A stretch of 64,000 nucleotides of DNA, from NCBI GenBank assembly GCA_026874595.1, contig CM049310.1, positions 20,996,058-21,060,057 on the forward strand, in the 5' to 3' direction. The position numbers and the translations under genes were made by a program. The notes under the pieces were generated by a model. The model did not search any database, had not been told where the DNA came from, and saw nothing but the letters and a program-made list of their open reading frames with translations. Shown here piece after piece: positions 1-15,500 of this stretch. This stretch comes from Sipunculus nudus (lineage: Eukaryota; Annelida; Sipuncula; Golfingiida; Sipunculidae). Each line of letters begins with the position of its first letter. Within the stretch, counting starts at the first letter, position 1.

Positions 1-497
1 CTAAGTGTTGTCTTTATAGACAGGTGGTCTCGTTGGACAGATGGTCTTTCAGACAGTTTCCACTGTATTTTGTGCTCTATGCCTTCACATGACAAATTTT
101 AAGATCTTTTGCATTAATAGCTCTCATAGGATGTTTGGTGTATCATATCCATGTTAAAAAAGTGTAACTTACAAATATTGGATTCACTTTAACACTGGTG
201 CATCTAATAATTATACACAATGGTTATTTCTTTAAAGGATATGTAAAAGTTAATTTACATTGATATTTTTAAATTTGAAGACTCCATAAAGAAAATCTTT
301 CAATAGAAAAGTATTTGTATGGCTCGATCATATTTGATAATACAACATTGTGCAAATAAATGTTAAGTTATAAATAGAAAGGCTGTATGTGTGGCAGATA
401 ACATGCCATTTATTTGTATTCATTTGCTTGTATACTCATACTTGTTTTAGGTACAAATCATGTTCACTTGTTATTAAATATGAACGTCTATTAGCAG
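1..497 (+). other. Intron of the Roquin-like gene
   Basis: AT-rich sequence without a supported exon, ending in the acceptor at 495-497. No repeat family of this window is recognised here. Confidence 0.6.
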
Positions 498-589
498 GCG
501 CCTGTTGATATGCCCATATTGCCACATTCATCAAATGATAAGTCTTCTTATGACCTCAACACATCTCCTGCTCCAGTGCTGTTTGAAGG
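498..589 (+). CDS. RC3H1/RC3H2-like: Roquin-like exon (first in window)
   Basis: Acceptor TTAGCAG|GCG, donor GG|GTAAGA. It encodes APVDMPILPHSS...SPAPVLFEG, a serine/proline-rich stretch, and ends two bases into a glycine codon. Confidence 0.75.
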
Positions 590-3500
590 GTAAGAATATA
601 TTTATTTGGGAATTTCTTTTAACTTTTGTATTTTGGAGAATGAACTATTATGTTCATTTTATTAATTTCAGGTGTTCAGACATAAACCTTGTTTACCTGT
701 GTAGCCATTGGAAATCTGTCTAATGGATCAGAATGATGAATGAAAAAAACAAATAATGACATCACTTGTGCTGGAGGCTTCATATTTCATATTTAGAGGC
801 CAAAAGCTAAGAAATTAAGAGTTATGACAGTTGATTGTTGTTATAGTGAACTTAGTTTATATTAATGACAATTGATGAATCATAGTTTCAGCATTAATTT
901 GTGAATTATTTGACTTTGATGATTATTAACAGTGATTGACACAATATTTAATTTTTCAGAGATGAAGATGATGAGTTCATCCCTTTTGAACACACTGTAG
1001 TTTCTAAGTATGGGCCAATATCCCGCTCTTGTAAGATGAAGTCTCGTCAGGCAGATCCTCTTCAAGTTACAGCCCCACAGGTAAGAACATGAATAAGTGC
1101 ATTCTGGAATACCCTCTAAGTCATAATGATTCACACCTGTGCTTTATTCTGTCTGCTTGCCATGGAATATAGCATGGTAATAGATAGCACAAAAAGTATG
1201 TCTGTAGGTCAGAGGCTGAAGGCTAGGACAGAAAGAAAATTGTTAGATATATCTTGATCATTTATCATACTTGCAGATGTTACCCATACTATTTACACAC
1301 CATATGTGATGTCTTTTATTCATATCTAATATACAGGAGCAGATTTGGAGCATTGAGGTGTTACAGAGAATTTGGGTGTCTCCTGTGCTGGTCTGCATTA
1401 TGACCTCCCTTATTTCGGACTTGTGACATCAATGTTTTAGGCTGTTTGGAAAATGACTGTCCCTGTAGTGGCTATGTGGAATAATTGGGAGGATTACCAT
1501 GGATCAGCTGACTTAAAGAATGGAATAATGCCTTTTTTGTGATCATGCCCATATCAACAAATTATGGTATAATTACTTGCCTAATTGGCAACCTACTGTG
1601 TGATAAAGGGCCTTGATAAATGGTCTGGAATGCTTTGGCCCTCATTTGACATCTGCATATTTTTTTAACACCTCTTAGGAATGCAGAGAGGAAGCACTTT
1701 CATTCATTGAAATAAATACCATATGTACTTATTTTCCTTCACAGGGACAGATCACAACACCAGTGACAGCAGTGACCCCTATAGAGAGGCCCTACCCAAT
1801 AACAAGCCCAGTGCCCAGTCACTTCACACCCACTGACCATATCCCAGACCCCCGGGGCCCCCGTGTGGCAGCCAGCCTCCCCACTGCCATGATGAAGCCG
1901 CATCTGTTAAAGATGGCAGGTGCTCCCAGGATGACTCCACTCCTACAGCAGTCAGATGGTGTTCATACTCTGTTGGCTGTGAAAGACCAGTAAGTGGGAT
2001 TTTATGATATGCGCAAGAGATTGTACCCTTAGTAATGATAATTATAATTATTATTATTTTATTTTATAAAGCATAAAATCAACCAGCAGTAGTGCTCTAA
2101 AATGCCGTACATGTATAACCGGTGATCAATGAAATATCATTAAAACCAAGTTTTGCGGATACTATGTTCTTAACCGGGTTCAGCTGCCGCCTTATTCGTT
2201 TCCGCAGAACTCCTCTGAGACTACTGGACTGATTTTTCCGAAACTTACACCAATTATCGGGTCACATGTGAACTGGTCCCTAACCAATTGGCGTTGACCT
2301 CTGACCTTTCCTCTCTGCCCAGCATCCATTTGTGCGTCTGTTTCCACACATAAACCAACATATCTCAGGAACCGTTTGACCGATCAGGAAAAAATTTTTT
2401 GTAAAAATGTAGCCTTTGGATAGCTTTATAACATACAGAAAAAATGGTGGCGCCACCTGCAACCATGTTTGCACAGTGTCCATCGATTCGTCTGCCTTGG
2501 GTTAAAATCACTCATATCTCTGCAGTGGTTTGACTAATTCACCTGAAATTTGGCATGCATATACATCCTGGATAGCTTTCTTGATTTAATGACAGGTGGC
2601 GCCACCTACATTCACTTTCACAATGCTGAAATCCATGCTTATATCTCGGGAACTGTTTGACCGATTGGGCCAAAATTTTGCATGTGTATAGATCTCACAT
2701 AGCTCATTATCATACGCAAAACTGGTGGCGGCACCTGCAACCATTTTGCACAGCATCCGTCTGTTTGTCTGCCTTGGGATAAAAGCACTCATATCTCGGC
2801 GATGGTATGACATATCTGCCTAAAACTTTGCAGTGGTTTGACTAATTCACCTGAAATTCTGCATGCATATACATCCAGGATAGCTTTCTTGATTTAATGA
2901 CAGGTTGCACCACCTACATTCTAGTTTAGGCTAGGACATCCAAGCTCATATCTCGGGAACCGTTTGACCAATTGGGCTAAAATTTTTCATGTGTATAGAT
3001 CTCACATAGTTCTCTATCATACACAAAACTGGTGGGAACAACTGCAACCATTTTTGCACAGCGTCTGTCTGTTTGTCTGCCGTGGGCTAAAATCACTCAT
3101 ATCCAAGTAGTGGTTTGACTTATCTGCCTAAAATTTTGTGTGTATATACATGTTGGATAGCTTTCTTGATTATTTTTGGTAGGTGGCGCCACCTACATTA
3201 ATGTTAAAGCTGCAGACATTCAGGCTTATATCTCAGGACTGATTGGACATATCCCCCTGAAATTTTGCATGTGTATAGATCTTATATAGCTCTTAATCAT
3301 ACACAAAATTGGTGGCACCACCTGCCACCATTTTTGCACAAGTCCTTCTGTTTGTCTGCTGTGGGATAAAATCACTCATATACATGTAGTGGTTTGACTT
3401 ATCAGCCTAAAATTTTGCATTTGTATACAACTTGGACAGCTATCTTGATTTTGTGGTAGGTGGCGCAAACGACATACACATTTCGGCTGCAGACTTCCAT

Positions 3501-6500
3501 GCTAATATTCAACACACCTCACTCTTTTTCCCCTTGCCACTCAATCCATGCCTCGCTTCACCCGTTCCACTCTGATTTTGGCAGATACACGTAGTCACTT
3601 GTCGACTACCCGTATTCTAGTTGAATAAGCAATTACAAAATATGTTAAAAAATATATTGGATTCACAAGAGAATCCATAAAACAAGTTTATAGGTTACAA
3701 GAACCATAAAACTGTCCGATGATATAAGAGTTAAGCTGAAATTTTAAATCCAGCAGACATGATTTTAATTTTAGGTGCTGTGATTACTAATTTGTTAGTC
3801 TTGGACTAGATATTGCAAAAGCTCATCTTTATATAAATGCAGAAATATTAGTTCATACCATTATCAAAGTTACACACAAAATTTAAGCAAGAAAATTGCC
3901 CAATGAAACATTTAACTTAATTACATGTTTACCTAATAACATACAGCATCCATTGTCAGTGATTGTGGTATTTTTTATTGCTTATTTCATTAAAAAAATC
4001 AACAGACTTTATTCAGTCTGATGAAATAAGGAGCACTTAATGTTTACATATTTTCAAGTGGATTACAGCATTTTAAAAAATATTATAATATGATTTTATA
4101 TTAGACTTCTTAGTCTTGATTAATATACATTTGAAGAATTGAATATGTGTTTTTTAGACATAAATAAATATAAGGATAAATTTATCACAGGCCTAATGAT
4201 ATATTAGACATGCACTTTCAGTTCTGTCTATATAAAACCCCATTTCTGATAAGGCATCATGATAGAACTGTTATTTTAAGCTATCTTGTCTGTACATTTA
4301 CAGTCAGTGGGTCATGTGAGTAGTGATGTTTTCTTTGTTTTTTTTCCACTGTTTTGATTATGTTATTTAATGGTTTATTTGCATTTTGACAGCATTTGGT
4401 AAAAATATCCTAATGTTTTCTTGTGGTAGTGGTGCGAGCCAACTGCAAATTCTTAAAAAAAAAAAAACATTTTTCAGAATGTCAAAAAATTGCCATGACT
4501 GCATAATGATTATTGGTGATTATTTTAGTAAAGACTCAACTCAAGCATATTTTTGAAGCACGATCATCAGCAGTCTGGCGTGCTTGACAATGGCTCAGGG
4601 GTTGTCACATTACCACTTGGATCATGTGACAAGAAGTATATGTAAATCGTGAGAAGTTCCAAGCCCAGGTCATGAATCAGGGTCAGCATGCCAGACTGCT
4701 GACTATGACTGTGTAATATGGTTGAAAACTGCAGCTATTCATGATAGTATTAAGTAATGTTATGGAATTTCCAGGGCCAGGATCCATCATTCATAGTTTG
4801 TTTATTGTGATTGTTCCATACATTCTTCGGTATCACTTTGTTCTTTTATTAACTTTCGTGCCCCCTGAATTATCATATTAAGATTTTCTATACTGGTAGT
4901 TGCATTTTGGCAACATTTTGGTAAAAAATATTCTGATATTCATTGCAAGGAACATTGAACAAAACTGGCTCAAACTGATGATATTGATAACACTAGGCTA
5001 AGTCACCACTACCATATAAATATCAAAAGTTGAAAAGTTTTTTTATCTCACTGTTGAGCATTTGCTGTGATATGGAATTCATTTCGGCAGCTTAATACAG
5101 CAATAGCTAGAGATTAATCATGGAATATGCATTGAAATTAATCATGGAAATGCATTTTGGGTGGTGCTGCATGCACTTTTAATTTCTGCATTTCTGCAAG
5201 CTTTCTTGTACATTTGCAGGATTGAGATAATAACATATTAAGTTGTTATTTAAATTTCCATAATCAATATATGTATACAATTTATCTGTGATAACAAAGA
5301 ATTAAATGTCATCTGAACTTGCCACTGAACAGTTTCAAAGCTATTTTACATACATTATTAAATAGTCCACATTTTAAATCATATTTTGTGAAATATTCAT
5401 ATAATGTACATGGTTTTGTTTTTAATTTTTTACGCATACATATTTATAAACATCCTGTTGGAGAATTGTGAAATTACCCCTAATCACCCAGGTAACTTAT
5501 GAAAGATCTTTTTCTTTCAGTTTTGGATCCATGACCAGTTTTGTACTTATTTCAGCAATGAATTTCTAATTTTGCCTCTGGGTTCCTGTTTGTGTGTTCT
5601 CCTGATTAACTTCTGACTGGGACCCTTTTTTGTCAGCTCATCAAATAAAGTCATCCAGACAGGTTGCAAGGAATTTTTTATAGAGCTTCAGATCTGAAAT
5701 TTTGTGTATTGTTAGGTCAGGGCAAAACTTTTTCCATACCCAAGACCAGGTCACTTTCGCCTCATTCTTATGAGAATGCAAATACTTCCATTTTACATTT
5801 AAAACCTATTTCTATTTTTCTTTTAGACTGTCTCATGTCATAACTGTTTTGACTTTATTCCTCAAATTTGGCAAATAGGTTTTTAAGTATGGTATCTGTA
5901 TCCATACTGATAATTAGGTCAGTATGTTTGTAATTCATAGCAATAACTTAAATCTTAAGCTTACAGTTTAAACTAGGCTAGAATTTGCAAAATATTGAAG
6001 TTATTAGCTTTAGTTTAATAAGAACAAAAATACTCATCCAACGTTTAAGATTGTACTTTCTGTATTTACTTCTGATGAAAACATCTTTTTTGTTCTATTG
6101 AAATACCTTGCTATTATTCTGAACTTAATAATCCCTGGGTTTTTATTTTGATACCATTCGAGGCAGATGAAACAGTATTTTTCAATAGGATTGAGTCCAA
6201 TTATCAATTAGTAAAGACCATTAAGATACTCTCCATCTCTGGTGTAGTTGTCATAGGTGCACAAACAATATTTCATGTATTACTTAAGAGACACTGATTG
6301 GTCAACTGTGAAGTGAGAGAATACAAAAAGAAGTTGTGATATCTTTTCCAAGGGTTTTATACAGTAACTTTAGCATGGTGTCAGAGTCATGGGTCCCTAA
6401 TCTTAAGTTTTTGGCTGACAGCCTCATTGCATACTAATCTGACTTATTATTCAAACCTGCAGTGATCATTCATGCTATAGTGATCACCTATTGTCATTGA

Positions 6501-9500
6501 AACTTGTTTGTTTGCTTAAAATATATCCAGAATTGCAAGCAAATGTTGAAGCCCAGACAGTGCTTCAGAGATTCACAAAGATATGTTTTAAGATATGAGT
6601 CATGAACTATGACTCTTGGTTATTTTGCTCTGTTTGTTCCAAAAATGTTTAATTTAGGTAAAATCAGTGTATTCCATTGATTACTATAGTTTAAAATTGT
6701 TATTAACATGGATAATATTCAGGATGTAGTGCTATCTCCAGCCCACAGTCCTGTCTTTAAAATGTTGCATGGTGAAGACAACTCCTCATACTTAAAATAT
6801 GGGGGGTGTTTTTGTTCTACAAACATGTTCCTGTTCACACCTGTTCATGGACAAAAAACAAACTTGTCCAGCAAGAGGAATAAGTTTCTGTGCATTATGC
6901 AGTGAATATGTAACCAGCTCCAAGAGTTGGTTACACTACCAGATGTATAATTGTCATTTCATGCAGCGTTTTTGAAACTTTTGGATTAATATAAAATTTT
7001 TCATATGAAGGGGTATGAACTGTTTCTTTTTAAATTCAAGAAGTGTTGCAGGTCTTGTTTCAAGTAGGTCTAGTACCTGCAAAATGACACCTGAACTGTT
7101 TTGGTCAAGTAAATTACTTTCACTTATTGAGGGGACCCCTGTTACATGTGAATCAGGTGTTTTCACTTGTTTACAGAAATTTGTTCTTGTTTGCATTGTT
7201 GAATGCTGAACATGTTTGGAGAACAAACCCCCCCCCCCCCCCCCCCAGTTTACATGGCAAGCTTGAGACAAGTGCTTTTTAACCAGGTTTTGCACGAGTG
7301 AGGGTTTATTTTGTTCAGTGTGCAGACTGAAATGTACAATACTGATGGCTGAGCACCCATAATGGCTAACATACATACCCATATCACTCCTGATACTGGT
7401 ATAACAGCATTTTATAAACAGGAACACAAATTAAGTATATTTTCTCTTTTATTAATTTTTTTGATTTTATCAAATTATAATTTTTTTCTGGAACAATTTT
7501 TTCATTGTATCCCCAGACAAAGTCGGGGGGGATACTATGTTTTCATACCGGTCCCGCCGCCGCCTATAAATCTTGTTGGTGCCATAACTCAAAAAATATT
7601 TCACGGATCTTGACCAAACTTGGTATATGTTTAGATATGGGTGAAAGGACGACGCCTATTTAAAATGAGGTCATGACCTTAACTAGGAGAGTGTCCTTGA
7701 CCTTGAATAGGTCCAATTTTGGGAGAAATCACACAAATTCTGAAATATCTCAAGAAATCTTGCATGGATTGATCCCAAAATCAAGTTGATGGAAGATCAT
7801 GGATAAGGTTGTCATGTTCCAGAAACTGGTGGCGCCACCTATTATTCTTTACTTGTTAACGTACCGTTTAATACCCAAAAATTGCTACTTGACAGTACTG
7901 TGAGCTTTATAAGTCAAAAACTAATGGACAGATTTCTTTTATATTATGCATATATATAGATATGGGTTATGGGATGATGTTTATTTAAATTGGGGTCATG
8001 ACCTTTTCTATGAGTCTGGCCTTGACCTTGAATATTGCCATATATGGTAAAAATCACATAAAATCATTAATTTCTCAATAAGGGATGCATGGATTGGTCC
8101 AAAAAATAACTTGACCAAAGATCTTGGATAGTAATGTCATGTACCGGAAACTGGTGGCGCCACCTGTTATTCTTTTACTTGTTTTCATGCCGTTTAATAC
8201 CCCATCATTGCCACTTTACAGTACTGTGAGCATTATAAGAAAAAACTAATGGACAGATTTCTTTCATATTATGCATATACATAGATATGGGTTATGGGTT
8301 ATGGGATGATGTTTATTTAAATTGGGGTCATGACCTTTTCTATGAGAGTGGCCTTGACCATGAATATTGCCATATATGGTGAAAATCACTCAAAATCATT
8401 AATATCTCAATAAGGGATGCATTGATTGGTCTAAAAATCAACTTGACCGAAGATCTTGAATAGTGTTGTCATGTACCGGAAACTGATAGCGCCACCTGTT
8501 ATTCTTTTACTTGTTTTCATGCCGTTTAATACCCCATCATTGCCACTTTACAGTACTGTGAGCATTATAAGTCAAAAACTAATGGACAGATTTCTTTCAT
8601 ATTATGCATGTACATAGACATGGGTTAGGCCAAAAAAAATTAAAGGTATGGTTCTCAGGCACCGCCCGCATCAATTTTAAACCCCCGCATCAAAAATTTT
8701 TATTTTGATTTTCAATAAAAACTTTCCAATTTTGAGCTGCTACCGCTCCGACATTTCTTTCAAGAAGATAAAACCATACAATTTCCTTTGTTTTGTAGTG
8801 CTTTTACTTATTTAACAAAATAATTTCATGCTTTTCCTTTATCATTTGACATTTCTATCGAAACATACCAAAAAATTTAAAATAAAAAAAGCTCCCGCCC
8901 GCATTGATTCCCGAAAAAAAGTGCCTGAGAACCATACCTTTTTTTTATTTTGGCCTTAGGGGATGATGTATATTGAAATTTGGGTCATGACCTTTTCTAT
9001 GAGAGTGACCTTTTCTATGAGTGTGGTCTGATTAATTGTTGCTGAAGATGGGAGGCCTATTCTTAAAGGGGGGGATTAATTGTCTTGGGATACTATGGCA
9101 CCTGTGGTGCCAAGAAATGTCTAGTTGATGACTGTATATAATCAAGTATTATCTTGGGTTTGGTAATATAACAACGTGTGGTCTTTCAGGATCTCCGTGG
9201 GAACAGGGACAGAAATGAACCCGGGTAGAGAGCAGGAACAACTAAACGTGGAGCTGGCCCAGGTGACGCAGCAGATTCAGAACTTACAGAACGTAGAGGA
9301 TGACAGACTGGCTCGAGAACTACAGGCTGTGGAGTTAGACATTGTGGAGACTCAGAGGAAAATCTCTTTGGTATGTTAGTGGTACTTTGTGCGCAGTATC
9401 ATCCACTTGTGAGAAGAATTTTAATACATCATATGAAAATACAAGGATCATTTATTTTAGAAGTGTCTGTTTCAAATGGATTATTTATGCGAAATATACC

Positions 9501-12500
9501 TTTAATTAAGCTCACCTGATGTACAGTCTTGCTGAGCTCAAGCAAATGGGTCTTTTTAGCTCAGCTGACTATAAGTCATCTGAGCTATAGTCTTGGTCCA
9601 TTGTCCGTCGTCCGTCCGTCTGTCCGTCTGTCGGTGTGGCATGTTTTCAAACCGTAGGACCTAGGAATCCAAAATTCAGCATAATGTTAGATGTCCCCAA
9701 GATCTCCTACCAAGCCGAAAACTGGGTCTTTGCGACTTCATTCCTTTGAGAAATTAATAAAAAACCTCAATTTTTTAGCTCAGCCGACTATAATTCATCT
9801 GAGCTATAGTCGTGGTCCATTGTCAGTCGTCCTTCCGTCTGTCTGTCCGTCCGTCCGTCCGTCTGTCCGGATGTCCGTCTGTAAGACTGGCACATTTCGA
9901 CACCATTGGACCTATGAATCTGAAATTCGGCATACAGTTAGATGTCCCCAAAATCTCCTACCATGCCGAAAAATTGGGTCAATAGGACTTTGTTCCTTCG
10001 AGATATTAAGGAAAAGCCTCAGTTTTTTATTAGAAATCTATTTTTACACTTCAGGACTGCCTAATATCAAAACCACTCATCTGGTTTTCTTCATATTTAT
10101 CATCATTATTCCTCTATATAGTTCCTATGTACATGCCAGAAATTAAGTCAGTATTATTTAATTTTAAAAAGTTATGGGCCCAAACATAATGCACTTTGTA
10201 AAAAATCAGGATATATATTTACTCACTTAACATAAGAATGGCTGAGACTTTTTATCAGGAATATAACATCATTTAATCAAGATTCAATTGTATACGGAAA
10301 ATTAGATCTGAAGTTTGCAATTTTTTTTAAGGTATTAGCATAAATATAAAATCAGTACCTTAAATTGTGCCTAACTTTGGCCACGGCACGATTTTTTCCT
10401 GTAAGAACTGTGGATGTTATTTTCACAGCATGTACACAAGGATTAAATCTGTTAAAATCTTATATTTGAAAAATAAAAGCTGCAAATTAGGCTAGTTATT
10501 GAATTTGTTTGGAGGCTCTTGTTGTATTCCCTTACATTGTCAAGCAGTCCACTGAGGTCACTGTAGGTCATTCAGTGCAACTCTCTATGTTCCCCAGGCT
10601 GTTATGTAATCCCATCACTCGGGCAAGCCCTCTCTCTTGTTGAGCTTGATCAGGCTGCCAGCATAAATACCACAGGGAGCCTTTCTCTCTCCCCCCCTCA
10701 ACCCCATTCTGTTGACAGACCTGTACTCTAAACAAGATGAATCTTATAATTTCACATTTTTTCAGCGATGAACAGTAACAACAGAGACCCCTCCCTGACC
10801 CACCACTTCGATACACAGGACTGATATACAAGACAAAGCTTATAATTTTAATGTTAAAAAATTCTTTTTGTTGAGACTTAGACAATTTTGATTCTTTTTA
10901 AAGAAAAAAATGTTCAGGAATTTAATCTTAATATGCAAATATGGTAAAATATTAGGACCTAATGTAAGTGCTAACTGACAAGATTTAAGAAAAATATAAA
11001 TACTTTGTAGCATTTCGTTCATATCTCTTAAAGCTGGTGGGGCCTAGGTATCTAGTTTTTAAAATTAGGAATATTGGTCAAACTTTGTGGGATTTATTTT
11101 TAACTCATATGGCCATATATTTAACTTTTGAAAACTTTACTACCTTCGCACATTATTTGTTTATGAAATGGAACTTTTATATGACACTTACCTTAGGCCC
11201 ATTTTTTCCCTTGGTGCATCACTAAATGGTTTCAGGCCAAAGGTTTCATTTGTTACACAGTCCATATGCTTTAGCTCATGTCCCTTATTCTATAATTTAC
11301 AGAGTTTCATTTAAGCTAGGCCATTTTCTCTTAGCTTTTTAAATGGCAAAATACATGGAAAAACCATAAGAAATAAAAATATTTTGCAGTTACTAAGATT
11401 TTCCAAAATTCAGCTGAGCGACATGACCCATGGGTCCCTTGTTTATGTGTGGGCAGATAATGACAGTTACAGATGGAGTTCACGTTTCGTCCCGGTTGAC
11501 CTACTTTTGATTGTTTTACGGCTCCTAAACATAGAAAATTTCATGAAAGACAGAAATTCTTATGGAAAATGCACATGTATGGACTTTTTTTCACAATGCC
11601 TGCATATACTGGCATGATTTTTGGTGTGTTGCTTGATAATGACCCGTTACAGATCGAGTTTGCATTTTGCCCTTGTTGACCTACTTTTGACTATACGACA
11701 CCTCCTGAACTTAAAAAATTTTTCAAAATTTTACAAATGTTTCTAATTTGCCCCAGGTGGAGGCATTCGTGTCATTTCGACACATCTAGTCATTTAAATG
11801 ATTTTAACAAATATAATTGAACCCATCTGTATGCTTAAATTTATAAAATATGAAGCACATTATGGATAAATAAAGACACAATTAAAAATTGTGAAATCTA
11901 AATCAAGTATTATTTTTAGATATTTATTGTTTTGCAGATTTAAAAGATATAATTTGTGGTAAAAAATAAATAAACATTTGTATGCATGATGTGGTGTTAT
12001 CTGACAAGATTGAAATTTATGATGATGCAGTTGAGAATTATGAATCAACTTTTATATTCAGATATATATGTTATATTGGAAATGTATATATAAAATGTAA
12101 AAAATTGATGTGATAAAAAAATGAGGATTTAATACAAACGTTTGTTCAATATTTCCCTGCCTCAGCAGAATTTGAGATCAGGCTTTGTTTGCCCTGTTTT
12201 ATGTTGTTAATTAGTTATATTTCAACTGTATACATTTCATGAAAAAAATACATATATATTTAATAATATATATTATAAATAAAATAGATTCAATTGAACA
12301 AATGTGTAAACTACTGAAATGTCAACAGTTCATCTAAAAGCCAACCAATGATCATGGTAATAGTACAGATCATTTGTTCACAAACTGCTCACATGCTTCA
12401 GTTTCAACATTAGGAAACACATGGTCAGGTCACAAAATATTATTTGCAACAATTTCTTGCTCATCAATAATCATATAAACCAACCATGGCCTTTATTACC

Positions 12501-15500
12501 TCTTCCTCTTACACTTTATCTCCATTTGATATTATTTTAGATTTTTACCTTCGAGGTCAACTTCAGCTGAGCACAGTGACCCATGGGTCCCTTGTTTTGT
12601 CATCTATTTAGCTGGCCATATATCATGTACCATTCACAAACATTACTATTAAACCCAGATGGTTCCATATGTGATAACAGTTCTCTAAAAGCCCCAAAAC
12701 AAGATATGATTTTGAGCGCCTTGATAGTCAGAACTGACATGTTTGAGACTGATAAAAATACATTATGCATTGGATCACATAATGGTAATGATGCGCTGTA
12801 TCAGAATCAGTAAAGTAAGATAATTTATCTCCTTCACATGTCTATATCATCATCATGCTGTCTTCTTTACCTTGGAATGTATCACCACAGATCAACTTTT
12901 AATGAATTTTATAATAACTTTTTTCAGAATGAAAGACCAAGCATGAACAGACAGTACAATCTTGTCTCCCTTCCACGTCAGACCCGTAATGGAATGGAAA
13001 CCAGCACTACAGGGATTAGGAATGTTCCTGAACCACCAGCTCCAAGGCAACAAGCTACAGTTCAAGGCTCCGGAAAGTCAGGTCTGTAGACACTTTCTCA
13101 GATCTTTCAATTTCATCTTGATTTTATAGGTTCTTACTGTATACATGGTAACACAGTTTTATTGTCCTAAAGCCAGTTAAGTTATTTTGTTAAACTTCAT
13201 CTTAGAGTGAATTAGACAAAATTTGAAACTGATTGTTTTTATACGCCTGTCTATGACGGGACATATTATGGTATACCCACAGTCGGTCTCCCTGTCCGTC
13301 CATTAACTTTTAGCGTCGACATGATAACATACCAGGGCTACAATTGATTTTCAAAAACTAACCATTATTACTTACACACATATTATCTTGCCAAAGTTCA
13401 ATTATAGGCAAAATCTGTCTCATATTTAAAGAGGTCGTAGGTCACAAGTCTACTTTGTGTTGTCCCCATGATAATTTATCAGCAATATGTTGGATTTTGA
13501 TGAAACTCAAAAGATACATTAACCAATGGAATCTCTCTCCTAAGTTTTATTCCTGGGCAAATCCATGCATATTTAATGAGGTCAGAGGTCACAAGCTATA
13601 AGACAGGCATATCAAGCCCTTTTGCAGTGCTCTTATTGTAATATAGGTAGAGCCCCATTTTTTTTATAAATATTTAATTTCCATTTTAATAAAATCAAAA
13701 TTCCGGAATTTTCTGTTTTATCTTTATATTTTATGTAATATAATTGCTGCATACTTTTAAGAGTTGAATCTTGTAAAATCAGGATGATAAAATGGATTAT
13801 GTGTCCAATAAGCTGTTTTTAATTTATATCCTGCTATCATTGATGCCATAGTTACTTAAGTATATTTAAAATTATACTTGGTCCTTCGCATGAATGGTTC
13901 CTATTGTGGCCCATATGTAAGTAATACAGTGCGTTTATTCACTGAATCAGCAAAACAGTTGGTCTTCATCTGTAAACAAATCAGTCAGGAACTGTTCTGT
14001 CGGCGTTTTACCGTCGATCATTTCAGTCGTTTGAAACAAGTATGATAATTACATTCAAAGCTATTTCACCTCAGAGACGCCATGACATGAGGTAAGATTG
14101 GGCTTCCCCGCTAGAAGATTTTGATCTGTTTGCTCCTTTAATATGGTTATGCAAAAAAAATGGCTGGAACTCCTACACCCAAAACAATTACAAATCATTG
14201 GTCAGCAATTATGTCTTTTAACCTTTGTAAAACATTTGTTTAATGGACCGAAGGAGTGAATTAGGAATAATTCTGATTTGAATCGGCTGATAAGCACCTA
14301 ACGGCGAAACCGCAGCATTGTATGTCACATAATGGCAGTATCAGAGTTTCAGGCATATTCATTTATAATCGTAACATCAAAGCTTGGTGCTAACTGTAAC
14401 GGTTGTGAGCCAAAATTGGCAGACCTTTCTTGTTATGTAGATGGCTAGCGCAGTTTGAAGTATTTTTAGCTCAGCTGACTATAAGTCATCTGAGCTATAG
14501 TCGTGGTCCATTGTCCGTCGTCCGTCCGTCTGTCCGTCCGTCCGTCCATAGATGTGGCACGTTTTGAAACCGTAAGACCTAGGAATCCAAAATTCAGCAT
14601 AATGTTAGATGTCCCCAAGATCTCCTACCAAGCCGAAAACTGGGTCTTTGCAACTTCGTTCCTTTGAGAAATTAAGGAAAAACCTCAATTTTTTATTAAA
14701 ATCCTATTTTCACACTTCAGGACTGCCTATTATCAAAACCACTCATCTGTTTTTCCTCATATTTACCATAAATATTCCTCTATATAGTTCCTATGTACAT
14801 GCCAGAAATTAAGTCTGTAAAGTATAAATTCTTTAAGTTATGGGCCCAAATATAATGGACTTTGTAAAAAATCAGGGAAAATAATAACTCACTTAACATG
14901 AAAAATTTTGAAACTAGAGTCTATTTTCTCAAGTATATAACTATGTTTAATTAAGATTCAATTGTTTACCCAAAATTAGATCTGAATTTTGTAAATTTTT
15001 TAAGTTATTAGCATAAAAAAAATCAGTACCTTAAATTTTGCCCAACTTTGACTATGGCACGTTTTTTTCCTGTAAGCACCATTGATTAAATTTTCACAGC
15101 ATGTAAACATAAATATTTAGTTTGTCTAAATCTGAAATTTGAAAATAAAAGCTTGAAAATTAAGCTAGTTATTGATTTTTTTTCTGTAGTCACTTGCTTT
15201 AATTACAGATGCAGGGTCCCACTCCAGGTCACTGGAAGTCAGCTATGCCAGGGTTTCTGATTTGTTACAGTCACTGGGGGAGATCCCCTGCTGTGACAGG
15301 TGTACAGTTATTCTCATATCACCACCCCAATCACCCCCCCCCCTCCCTGGCAAACCCAACCCACCAAGTGTTATGCAGTAATTGTTATTGTTTTCACTGT
15401 ATCTCCTTAATTGTAATGCTGTTTCCACTCAGATATGCAAAAACTTTCCTTGAAAAAATAATTCAAGGTGTAATCCAGAAGATGCAATGTTGTGTAATGT

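Noticed and set aside
6954-7427. 157-codon minus-strand frame with a poly-glycine run
   Set aside because: The glycines come from a poly-C tract. There is no domain and no splice logic, and it lies in an intron of the opposite-strand gene.
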